A DNA stretch of 64,000 nt from Sorex araneus (lineage: Eukaryota > Chordata > Mammalia > Eulipotyphla > Soricidae), in NCBI RefSeq assembly GCF_027595985.1, contig NC_073307.1, positions 51,361,998 to 51,425,997 of the forward strand, read 5' to 3'. This document shows, in pieces, positions 55,497 to 64,000 of this stretch; the first letter of the stretch is position 1, and every line of letters starts with the position of its first letter. The notes under the pieces are model-generated. The model was not told the origin of the DNA and did not search any database. It worked only from the letters and a program-made list of their open reading frames with translations. The position numbers and the translations under genes are program-made.

Positions 55497-55568
55497 GGGC
55501 TAGGAACGTGACTCAGTGGCAGAGCACATGTCTTACATATGTGAAGCCATGGGTTCAATCCCTTTCAC
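55497..55568 (+). mobile_element. tRNA-Ala-like short SINE (ID-like)
   Basis: GGGGCTAGGAACGTGACTCA, GTGGCAGAGCACATG and GGGTTCAATCCC give tRNA A and B boxes that fit alanine tRNA better than the SOR head, reminiscent of ID-type elements of rodents. It ends at the U6 pseudogene with only a shared short A-run. Confidence 0.6.
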
Positions 55569-55657
55569 AAAAATATAGAATGCTTCATGAATTTGTGTGT
55601 CATCCTTGCTCAGAGACTCTGCTAAACATTTTTGAATCATTCCACTGAAGTGAGCAC
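55569..55657 (-). pseudogene. U6 snRNA retropseudogene
   Basis: Minus strand reads GTGCTCACTTC at the 5' end, then skips about 20 nt of normal U6. It continues with GAATGATTCAAAAATGTTTA, AGCAAGGATGACACACAAAT and TCATGAAGCATTCTATATTT. It is about 89 nt instead of about 107, with substitutions, so it is not a functional spliceosomal U6 gene. Confidence 0.9.
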
Positions 55658-55707
55658 TGTTATGTATTTTTAAAGAAAGGAGTTCTTGGCTCTGGGCAGC
55701 AGGATAA

Positions 55708-55892
55708 ATTTTTTTTTTTTGTTTTTGAGTTTGGGGCCACACCTGGCAGTGCTCAGGGCTTCCTCCTAGCTCTGGGCTCAGGAATCATTCCTGGCAAGGT
55801 TGGAGGAGAACCATATGTGGTGCTGGGGATTGAACCTGGGTCAGATGCATGCAAAACAAACCTCTTACCACTGTTTGATTGCTCTGGCCTCA
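55708..55892 (-). mobile_element. SOR-type tRNA-derived SINE
   Basis: T-run then antisense GGGGCCACACCTGGCAGTGC through TTGATTGCTCTGGCC. Diverged head. Confidence 0.92.
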
Positions 55893-57390
55893 GCAAGATA
55901 ATTTTAATTTATACAGCCAGTGCCCTTGTAAGTCAAAGCAAATACAATACGTGCATAAACAGTCAAAACAAACATTTAAAATAGGATCTATAGGGAATTA
56001 TTTCCTATACAAAATTTAGAACTTTTAGTCACTCTGAATAATTTTTTAGTGTAGGGTGATATTGAATAATGAAAGAATTAGGATGTACCAAAGACTTAAC
56101 TTTGAATACAATTAGGAAAAAGCTTCAAGGTCCACAAGTAGGCTTTGTTCTAAAGTCTTTAGGAGAATTCAAATGGAAATAGTGTGGTTGGATGGGGCAG
56201 AAATGGTCTGAATGTTATGATATATAGAGATATAATTGCTGTCAATGTAAGTAGTGTGGCTTTGCTAAGTAAAATAAGATGATTGTTTAGGGTTTTCCAA
56301 AACCCCCTAAAATTGCTTCTATACCACATGTGACCACATGTGGTATAAATAAAATGGGAGTCAAAGGAATGAGGAAAGATAAACATATAATTAAAAGCAG
56401 CTCAGTAGATACTCTGGCTCATTCATTTCAATGGTTGCATCTATAGTTTATGGCGCGGTTATAGAGCAATAATATATTGGCGTTGACTACACGCCATAAA
56501 ACACATCAGTGCAGCTTAGGCCCAAATGATTATACATGAACAATAAATTCATCCCATTAACAGGATAAATATGATAACTGTTGATAGTGTTGGAAAGTGG
56601 TAGAATGTGATCCCTAAGTAAATAGTTGTGTGTTCTTAAGAAGCAAAGATTACTTCAGCCTTTCTCCTCTCCTAAGACTTCTGTCCTGTTATCAGTAGCT
56701 TGAATGAAAAGAAAGCTTGTGTCCTTGAAACCTTCTGTACTGACAACTGTTTGTGAGTCTAATGAAAGACATTGGTCCAACCATTTATTTGCGAGAAAGA
56801 AATCTTCATATTTTTGAAGGTCAGTTTTAGTTTAAGTAATAGAAGAAGCAAAAGTCAAGGTTCTTTTGCCATTAAAATAGCTCATGGAATAAATCTTTGG
56901 CAATCTACACTTAACCTTGAACCCTGCTCCGTATGTTGGAAGAAAAATAGTAAATGCTTGTCACAGTGTAATGATGGACTCACCATAGCTTTGGGCTTTT
57001 CCTCTAGGCAACAGACATCCAAACAGATGGAAAACCTCCTCACATACATTTGTAACACACTCTAATAAAATATATCTGGATATGATTGAGAATTAAATTC
57101 CCATAAACTCATTTTGTCCTCTAATAAATAGAATCCATCTCCCCCACCTGGTTTATATCAGGGCTTAAGTTACTGTTTGGGGGAGATTATATGGAAAACT
57201 TTTTACTTATATTATTGGTTCACAGAAAAGATCAATAGCTTTTACTTCTGGGTGTAAAGAAACTAAGAAAATACATCATATCTTATCAAATATTTGTCAT
57301 TTTTCTGGGTGTTCTTTTATTTTGGAAGTATTGACACTCAAGTCTTTATGAATATAAAGATTTAATTTAAGAAGCAGACAGGAGGGGGTA
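55893..57390. other. 1.5 kb non-repetitive AT-rich block
   Basis: No transposon recognised. Notable local structures are the inverted CCACATGTG E-box pair at 56320-56345 and the TTTATGGCGC / CGCCATAAA inverted pair at 56448-56500. No gene recognised. Candidate regulatory DNA. Confidence 0.45.
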
Positions 57391-57726
57391 TGGTGCTGCC
57401 TGCAGGTCAACCTGTACCTGTGGGGCCAGTGCATCAGCAGCCTGATGGTGCCTTCAGACTTCCTGATACTCCCAAATTGCTGCTGTGCCTTTGGCTAGAC
57501 CCCAACAACTTGGGGCCAAGCTTACCAATAAATTAAATGGCCAAAAGTTAGATATGTGGGAGCCACACCTACAAACTACCTCAGGCTCAGCTATACAAGC
57601 TCATTTATTGGTCTTACTTCGGAGACCCATAAATCTTGAAAGAGATCAAAAGCCGCAGTTAGGGCCGGCAGCGCAGCAGTGCACTCTCAGTGAGCGGGGG
57701 GCCCTGCAGGACATATGCCAATAGTT
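57391..57726. other. Unclassified GC-richer segment
   Basis: Contains GGGGCCAGTGCATCAGCAGC, GGAGCCACACCTACAAACTA and GAGCGGGGGGCCCTGCAGGA. It shares the theme of CACCTACAAACTACCTC with CACCCACAAACTGCCTC at 58472, so it may belong to the same unknown repeat. No family named. Confidence 0.35.
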
Positions 57727-57784
57727 TATTTCTCGTATCTTCTATTTTTTAAAGAATTTTCTTTATTTTTATTTTATTATTTTA

Positions 57785-57982
57785 TTTTATTATTTATTTT
57801 ATTATTATTATTATTTTGCTTTTTGGGTCACACCCGGCGATGCACAGGGGTCACTTCTGGCTCATGCACTCAGGAATCACCCCTGGCGGTGCTCAGGGGA
57901 CCATATGGGATGCTGGGATTCGAACCCGGGTCGGCCGCGTGCAAGGCAAACGCCCTACCCGCTGTGCTATCACTCCAGCCCC
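57785..57982 (-). mobile_element. SOR SINE nested in inverted-repeat arm 1
   Basis: Near-consensus antisense copy with a (TTA)n-type A-tail. Target duplication TATTTTATTATTTTA at 57770-57784 and 57983-57997. Absent at the matching place in arm 2. Confidence 0.96.
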
Positions 57983-57997
57983 TATTTTATTATTTTA

Positions 57998-58143
57998 GTC
58001 TTGGGGTCACACGTGGCTTTTCTCAGGGCTTAGTCCCACACAGGAATTACTCTTGGTAGGGCTTTCAGGACCATGTGGGATGCCAGGGATTGAACCCAGG
58101 TTGGCTATGTACAAGGCAAGGCCTCTACCCACCTTCTCCTGTC
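57998..58143 (-). mobile_element. Older SOR SINE shared by both arms
   Basis: Antisense: GGGGTCACACGTGGCTTTTC, GATTGAACCCAGGTTGGCTA, ACAAGGCAAGGCC. It has a distinctive deletion/rearrangement also present in its mirror copy at 59155-59300, so it predates the inverted duplication. Confidence 0.9.
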
Positions 58144-58185
58144 TACTTTTTCTTTAATGTAGGAGTACTGCTATTTATTTAAAAA

Positions 58186-58870
58186 TGGAAACAAGGGCTA
58201 TATTCCAGAGACACACAAAAGAATCCCTGAACAGAGCATCTCGCTGCAGAGATGCCTCTGGACAATACTGGTCGACTTCACCAGGGTGCCTCAGACAGGG
58301 TATAGGTGTCGTCCCTCCACCTGCCCCCTAAAAACCCAGTAGCCAACAACTTGCAGAACCCTACGAGAAGTGCAGGTATGCAGGTTCAGTGACGACAAAC
58401 TCCAAGCCTCAAGGGATAAGGGATGGGCCAGTCCCTCTCATTCCCCGAGCCCCATGGGACCTGGAGGTCCCACCCACAAACTGCCTCTGGCTGCTACTTA
58501 GGCTCCTTAAGGCCCATGATCCAGAGACACACAAAAGAATCCCCTAACCCAGTGGCTCGCTGCAGAGATTTCTCCAGACCCTAATTATCAAAGATTTTAG
58601 AATTCCAGGAGCATGTGGTTGCTCTTGCGACCGCATGACATCTTATTCATAACAAGCAATACCAAGGAGAGTATTGGAGAGATTTCTGCATAGAGGCAGG
58701 GGAGGGCTGGGATGTAGGCGGTGGGGAATACTGGGGACCATGGTGGTGGAAGAGGTGCACTGGTGGAGGGTTGAGTGATCGATCATTGTATGACTGAAAC
58801 TCAAACAAGAAAGCTTTGTAACTGTATCTCACGGTGATTAAAAATAATTTAAAAAATAATAAAATTAAAT
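58186..58870 (+). mobile_element. Composite element with L1-like 3' end
   Basis: The first 450 bp contains two copies of a segment (CCAGAGACACACAAAAGAAT, CTCGCTGCAGAGAT) at 58205 and 58521, 316 bp apart. The last 220 bp matches the shrew L1 3' UTR (GGTGCACTGGTGGAGGGTTG, TGTATGACTGAAACTCAAAC, ATCTCACGGTGATTAAAAAT). No coding frame. Possibly a non-autonomous element using an L1 3' end; the body is not recognised. Confidence 0.55.
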
Positions 58871-58972
58871 TAACATTTTGAATAAAAAATGATGTGGAGT
58901 TCATGCCCAACTTAATCAGCTTAATCAATACTGAATAAATAGCAGTGCTCCTACATTAAAAATGAAAGTAGA

Positions 58973-59146
58973 GGGGCTGGAGTGATAGCACAGCGGGCAG
59001 GGCGTTTGCCTTGCACTCGGCCAACCCGGGTTCGATTCCCAGCATCCCATATGGTCCCTTGAGCACCGCCAGGGATAATTCCTGAGTGCAGAGCCAGGAG
59101 TGACCCCTGTGCATCACTGGATGTGACCCAAAAAGCAAAAAAAAAA
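58973..59146 (+). mobile_element. Young SOR SINE nested in inverted-repeat arm 2
   Basis: Near-consensus sense copy: GGGCTGGAGTGATAGCACAG through GATGTGACCCAAAAAGC and a pure A-tail. Target duplication AAAGTAGA at 58965-58972 and 59147-59154. Confidence 0.97.
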
Positions 59147-59154
59147 AAAGTAGA

Positions 59155-59300
59155 CAGGAGAAGGTGGGTAGAGGGCTTGCCTTGTACATAGCCAACCTGG
59201 GTTCAATCCCTGGCATCCCACATGGTCCTGAAAGCCCTACCAGGAGTAATTCCTGTGTGGGACTAAGCCCTGAGAAAAGCCACATGTGACCCCAAGACCT
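59155..59300 (+). mobile_element. Older SOR SINE, mirror of the copy in arm 1
   Basis: Sense: GTGGGTAGAGGGCTTGCCTT, CCAACCTGGGTTCAATCCCT, ACCAGGAGTAATTCCTGTGT, GGCTTTTCTCAGG in reverse. Same internal rearrangement as 57998-58143. Confidence 0.9.
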
Positions 59301-59940
59301 AAAATAATAAAATGAAAATAAAGAAAATTCTTTAAAAAATAGAAGGTATGAAGAAATATGGTGTGTCTATTTTTTCTCTTTGAAAACGTCCTAACCAACT
59401 ATATTGATATATAATTTACATATAGTGAAAATAGATGATTTGAACAGATAGTTGCATGAGTATTGACAGATGCGTGCATTCATAAGTCTTATGACCATAT
59501 CCGGGTTGTTGAGGTTCTTCCATCAAGTCCAAGGTTTTCTTGTGCTCTGGTCTCATTTATCTCTTCACTTTCTCACTGGGGATAGCTCATACTAATTTTG
59601 TCTTGTGTAGAAATTCATTTTAATGAAACCTTTCATTGTGTATTGTCTTGTGTGTTTGATTTTACTACTCACATAATTTTGAAAGTTTCTGTTCTTTTGG
59701 GTATCAATATGATTTTAATTTTTTGTGCTGAGTAACGTTCCATGGCATGAATGTAGTTTTTCACTCACGGATTGATTGTTGCTTGGATTGTTTCCAGGTA
59801 TTGAAAACTGCTACTTACATTGAAATAACCAGATTTTGCTTGAAAATATGTGTTTATTCTCTTGGATAAGTACCAAAACATATGATTGTTAGGTCGTAAG
59901 GCAAATGCATATGTTATAGCTTGATATAAAAAAAAGTCAA

Positions 59941-60115
59941 TTCTGGGCTGGAGATAGTACACTGGGGAGGGTGCTTGCTTTGCTTGTGTCCAAACTGGGT
60001 TCAATCCTCGGCATCCCATATGCCCCGCCTCAGCATTGCCAGGAGTAATTCCTGAATTCAGAGCCAGGAGTTACCCCTGAACATTGTCAGATGTGGCACC
60101 ACACTCCCCCTCAAA
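59941..60115 (+). mobile_element. SOR-type tRNA-derived SINE
   Basis: Sense copy: GGGCTGGAGATAGTACACTG, GGGTTCAATCCTCGGCATCC, GTCAGATGTGGCACC. Confidence 0.92.
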
Positions 60116-60404
60116 TAGTTAAATTCTTTTCCAAAGTTGATGTCCATTTCACATTCCATTAACAATATATATAATACTTCTTGTTGCTTCATGTACTTGT
60201 CAATATTGGTTAATTTTTAAAATTTTACCCACTGAAAGGAGTATATAGTGGTGTCTCATTGCAGGTAGGAGTATCCCCAAGCTCTTGTGTTTTGGATTTG
60301 CATTTCCCTTCAGACTATTGATGCTGACAACTCTGCATGTGCTGATGGGTCATTCATAAGGCTACAACAAATGCTTTCGGGTTCATTATTTATCTATCTA
60401 TTTA

Positions 60405-60562
60405 TTTATTATTTGGGGTTTGGGGTCACACCTGGTGATATTTAGGGGATATTTCTGGCCCTGCACTCAGGAGCTACTCCTGGTTGTGCTCAGGGGACCA
60501 GATGGAATGCTGAAGATTGCACCCAAGCCAGTCATGTCAAGGCAAGCACCCTACCCACTAAA
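60405..60562 (-). mobile_element. SOR-type tRNA-derived SINE
   Basis: Antisense: GGGGTCACACCTGGTGATAT through CAAGGCAAGCACCCTACCCAC. Confidence 0.92.
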
Positions 60563-60690
60563 TTGGGTATTTGTTTTCTAATTATACAGCTATATATAAG
60601 TTTTTACATATTCTGGATTCAAGTTCTTTGTCAGATATATGCTTTGGGTGTGTTTTATCTTACTATATAGCTTGCCTTTTTTTTGCCTTA

Positions 60691-62554
60691 AAAGAACTTA
60701 AAGTTTTGAATAGCAATAATCAATTTTTTGATGAATTTGAATAGTGAATGCCTTATTTCACAATCCAAAATTTTTAGCCTCGCTGAATAGCATAAAACTT
60801 AATTTTTTAAATTTGAGGGCTGTTGTGGATTTTTGCACGAAGACTTAAAAAACAAAAAGTATTTATGTTTAAAAACAGATATCTGATGTTTTCGCTGAGT
60901 GATTGTTTTGAGAAAAATCTGTCGATTGTTTAGAAATGCATTTTAAATAGAATTTAGTTGGAATATTAAAATGATGTAAATATTTTAATTTAGTTATTCT
61001 TTGTGGATTTGGGGGGTTATTTTTCTGTCGTATTCTCCATTTGAGATATCATTATTCATCAGTGGAATTGAGTTTAATTTTGTTAGTTTGTTGAAGAAAG
61101 AAAAGGAATTAAAATTCGGTATTTAATATGTATATATTTAAAGAATGGATTATCTGGGTCTAATCACAAGAGTGTTTAAGATTAAATGATATTATTTATT
61201 ACATTGCTATGATCACATTGTCATTAAAAGAGACAAGAAATACAACTGTCCCACTCTCTTTGCTGCAAAATACGGTGAACTATTAAAAGCTGTAACAGTG
61301 AATTTGTAGATTACTTCTTTAGCTTAGACCTTTTACTTTCCACAAAGCTATATAAATCTACAATCTGAGCTACTCAGCAGCAATTCTAGAAATCAATTTG
61401 CTTTTGCCTGAAGTTTTACCAAATCCCAAATGGGAAGTTCCACAATACCCTTACAACTTGCAGCATTGTGCAGTCTGTGAACCCAGTAGAAATATATCAC
61501 TCACTTTTTTTGTATTACTAATTTTAAAAGCAACTTTCAATGTTGCAGGTGGTGTCCAAAATACACTCACAATACCAAATGTTTACTGGAATTTCATGCT
61601 TTCCTCTCCCTGGCAGTCTGCAGGGGGAAGGGGATCACCTTAATTACTCCAAAGATGTTCCTTCAAAGGAGCTCTAAAGATGTAGCAATGTGCCAGAAAA
61701 CTTGGGCACTGCAGAAACATCAAAGAAATTTGCTCCCTACATTGTGAGATCTAAGTGAACTGGGTTGAAGAAAGAAATATCTATGGATGGGGTGAAAGGA
61801 GGTCATTGTACAGAATTTGAATGATGGGTCTTGGATCTCTCCCTGGAGCATGTCTTTGAGCCAGACAGACAAGGGTCAGCATCCCGCATCCCAAATATAT
61901 ACACATGGTCTTATGATAGCAATGGGCCTCTGGGTACGTTGGAATATAATATTTGTAATAAAAATCTGCCCAGAATATTCAGTTATTGCCTCTTTATAGA
62001 TATTTATAGAGTAACTCCTCAGTCTGGGGTGTCTTAAATTTTTTTCTCTTGCATTAGGATCCAAAGAAATTTCTCATCTATTTTTTTTTACCAGACAGGG
62101 TCATTAAGAAGCATCTAGTAAAGTGACTATTTATAGAGACTGGAGCAGGGTTAACGGATCTTACAAGAATGGAGCAAGAATCAGTAGAAATCCTAAGGTC
62201 TCTGGGACTGAAAGGGTACATAGTGGGATATGGGTGCTGGAACTTAGCGAGCGAACTTCCAGTGGGAGTTGCCCCCTTCAATCCAGGTTGCCCCCTTCAA
62301 TCCAGGTTTGCAGCCTTTTGGAGGTGATTCAGTTGGGAGGGACCAAAGATTCCTTTAGGTCAGAGGTAATGGGAGTCTCTACAAGTCCAAAGAAGTCTTC
62401 TTGCGAGATACAAAGGAGATGAAAGAGGTTTGAGCCAAATATGTTCAATATTCAAGGTAGTGTGTAATAGGGAGAGAATAAAAATTGTTCTAAATGGAAT
62501 TCTGACCTAAAGTCAGAATAGCTTTTTATTAATTTTGAATCTTTAAGAACTTAT
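60691..62554. other. 1.9 kb non-repetitive AT-rich block
   Basis: No transposon recognised. ATTA-rich between 60780 and 61230. The sequence GTTGCCCCCTTCAATCCAG is tandemly repeated at 62268 and 62287. No gene supported; the longest frame is about 100 codons. Confidence 0.45.
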
Positions 62555-62716
62555 TTGGTCTTTTCAGTTACACCCATCTGTGCTTATGGCGGACTCCTGG
62601 TTCAGGGATCACTCCTGGAGGGCTTGGGGGGAAATTTGCTGTGCCAGGGACTGGGTCCAGGTCAGCTGTATGCAAGGCAAGCACCCTACCTGTGATACTA
62701 TCTTTCTGTCTCCTAG
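62555..62716 (-). mobile_element. SOR-type tRNA-derived SINE, diverged
   Basis: Antisense: TACACCCATCTGTGCTTATG, TGTGCCAGGGACTGGGTCCA, ATACTATCTTTCTGTCTCC. Confidence 0.8.
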
Positions 62717-62761
62717 AATAGCTTTTTTTTTTTTTAGAATAGTTTTCTAAATCCCTATTCT

Positions 62762-62926
62762 TTTTCCTTTTTGGGGCTTTTTGGGTTACACCTGGTGATT
62801 CCTGCCTCTGAACTCAGGAATCACTCCTGGCAGTGTTCAGGGACCATGTGGGATGACAGGGATCCAACCCAGGTTGACCGCATGCAAGGCAATTGCCTTT
62901 CCCTCTGTACTATTTTTTCAGCCCCA
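62762..62926 (-). mobile_element. SOR-type tRNA-derived SINE
   Basis: Antisense: GGGTTACACCTGGTGATTCC through TACTATTTTTTCAGCCCC, with a deletion near the 3' end. Confidence 0.9.
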
Positions 62927-63530
62927 AAATATCTATTCTCTTGATAATTTTGATATTAAATTTTATAAATTCCAGTGTGTTATAGCACACCTTCGAACAT
63001 TGATATAAAATTGTCATCGAATCAATATTTATCACATTACTTGTGTTACAAGTCACATTACTTGTGTATGTGTTACTGTCTATATTCATTACACTGTGTG
63101 TAATGATCTCTATGACTAATTTACTACTCATTAAAAATTTGTGCCCTGAAAAAAAAATGGGTTGAAAAATGTACTGTGACAGCCAGGGAGCACATTCTCT
63201 TACTATGTAGGATATAGTTCTTGTAATAAACCCAGCTTAAGTGGATGTGGGAGGCAGATGCTTCATTAGGGGTGGCCAGAAAAGTTCTCTGGGGAACTTT
63301 GTTCTTTGAGCAAAGAGATAATAATTTGCAAGAATGTCCACTTAGAGAGAAAGGTGCAGGAGGAAGTTCAGTGTGAATATTGATAGATAATGCCTGTGAA
63401 TGGAGATATCTGGAGAGATAAGAACCAAGAAGTCAAGGAATATAGCTCTCTGTACCCCCCCAAGAGTTTGGAACTTGACCTCAAAGGCAAGAGGAAGTCA
63501 TCAGCCTCTATCAGAAGGTATATTTTGATT
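62927..63530. other. Unique AT-rich sequence
   Basis: Nothing recognised. A local direct repeat of CACATTACTTGTGT lies near 63033 and 63055. Confidence 0.4.
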
Positions 63531-63712
63531 GGTTTTTTTTTTTTTTTTTGCTTTTTGGGTCAAACCCAGTGATGCCCAGAAGTTTCTCCTGGCTCTGCAC
63601 TCAGGAATTACTCTTGGCATTGCTTGGGAGACCATATGGAATACCAGGGATCAAACCTGTGTTGGCCGTGTGCAAGGTAAATGCCCTCCCCACTGGACTG
63701 TTGCTCCAGTCC
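63531..63712 (-). mobile_element. SOR SINE with 19-bp target duplication
   Basis: T-run then antisense GGGTCAAACCCAGTGATGCC through CTGTTGCTCCAGTCC. CAGAAGGTATATTTTGATT at 63512-63530 and CAGAAGGGATATTCTGATT at 63713-63731 form the duplication with two mismatches. Confidence 0.96.
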
Positions 63713-63731
63713 CAGAAGGGATATTCTGATT

Positions 63732-64000
63732 TTGGGTTCCAAAGGCACTCTTGTCTGCTGGGTGAAGAAGAGTTTAAACGGGGTGGGGGGAAACTATGGG
63801 GAAACCATCTCAAGGCTCTGCCATGGAGCTTGGACCAATGTGGGGACAGTGGGAACAGAGAGAGGAGGACAGACTTGAGGCACACACAAGAAGTTGAGTG
63901 TTGGTGGTAGAGAAGGGAAAAGAAACAATGAAAAAAAAGAATTTTAGCTTCAGTAAAACCTTAAAATTGTACGGGCTCAGCAAGATTTCCTATGGGTGTC
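63732..64000. other. Unique sequence to the window end
   Basis: Nothing recognised. Confidence 0.35.

Larger units (their letters stand above)
57727..58179. repeat. Inverted-repeat arm 1
   Basis: Reverse complement of 58934-59358 apart from one SOR insertion in each arm. Shared unusual phrases: TTTTTTAAAGAATTTTCTTT, GGCTTTTCTCAGGGCTTAGT, CCACCTTCTCCTGTCTACTT, ACTGCTATTTATT. By eye about 95 percent identical outside the insertions. Confidence 0.93.
58934..59358. repeat. Inverted-repeat arm 2
   Basis: Mirror of 57727-58179. It carries its own SOR insertion (58973-59146) at a position where arm 1 has none. Confidence 0.93.
59390..60690 (-). mobile_element. Ancient L1 fragment, interrupted by two SINEs
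   Basis: Plus-strand phrases TCATTGCAGGTAGGAG, TTTGGATTTGCATTTCCCTT, TGCTGATGGGTCATTCATAA and TATTCTGGATTCAAGTTCTT are antisense to old mammalian L1 ORF2 and 3' UTR. Heavily mutated. Confidence 0.65.

Noticed and set aside
55569..55657. Functional U6 snRNA gene
   Set aside because: About 20 internal nucleotides are missing and there are many substitutions.

Overview
The window is repeat-dense mammalian nuclear DNA with no intact protein-coding gene, no multi-exon gene that I can support, and no CRISPR array, operon or plasmid feature. I place it in a shrew, most likely Sorex. The dominant repeat, about 65 copies, is a tRNA-derived SINE. Its sense strand starts GGGCTGGAGCGATAGCACAG, carries a B-box-like GGTTCGATTCC, and ends in GTGACCCAAAAAGC plus an A-tail. 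I recognise this as the SOR family of soricid shrews. The window also holds an RTE-type LINE, and I recall a report of a nematode-like RTE (RTE1_Sar) in the common shrew. The assignment rests on recognition, not on a search.

Layout. 1-12.5 kb: unique AT-rich DNA, a 142-bp tandem duplication, an old L1, young L1 3' ends and scattered SINEs. 12.5-13.0 kb: a 498-nt unbroken pyrimidine tract beside a SINE. 13-24 kb: old and young L1 pieces, a 19-bp G-rich minisatellite (18.06-18.91 kb), many SINEs and two RTE-tailed SINEs. 24.8-28.8 kb: two related solo retroviral-type LTRs in opposite orientation, the second with terminal TGATGT/ACATCA and a 4-bp target duplication. 32.9-41.8 kb: a non-autonomous RTE derivative, a nearly full-length but broken RTE LINE (35.0-38.2 kb, minus strand), and the 5' half of an L1 (38.9-41.75 kb) with two nested insertions. 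42-55 kb: more L1 3' ends, SINEs, MIR and L2 relics and long dinucleotide repeats. 55.5-55.7 kb: a tRNA-Ala-like SINE abutting a U6 snRNA retropseudogene. 57.7-59.4 kb: a previously unexplained inverted repeat. 59.4-64 kb: an old L1 and unique AT-rich DNA with a few SINEs.

The most interesting system is a set of elements sharing one LINE. The same SOR-type tRNA head occurs in ordinary A-tailed SINEs (13-19 bp target duplications, typical of L1 mobilisation). It also occurs in chimeric SINEs whose body matches the 5' end of the RTE and whose tail matches the last codons of the RTE ORF, followed by (CAGTGA)n and no poly(A). A third form keeps the RTE 5' and 3' ends without a tRNA head and ends in (GAT)n. 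The RTE that would supply the tail lies in the same window. Unique stretches between repeats may contain regulatory elements, but conservation cannot be judged from one sequence.
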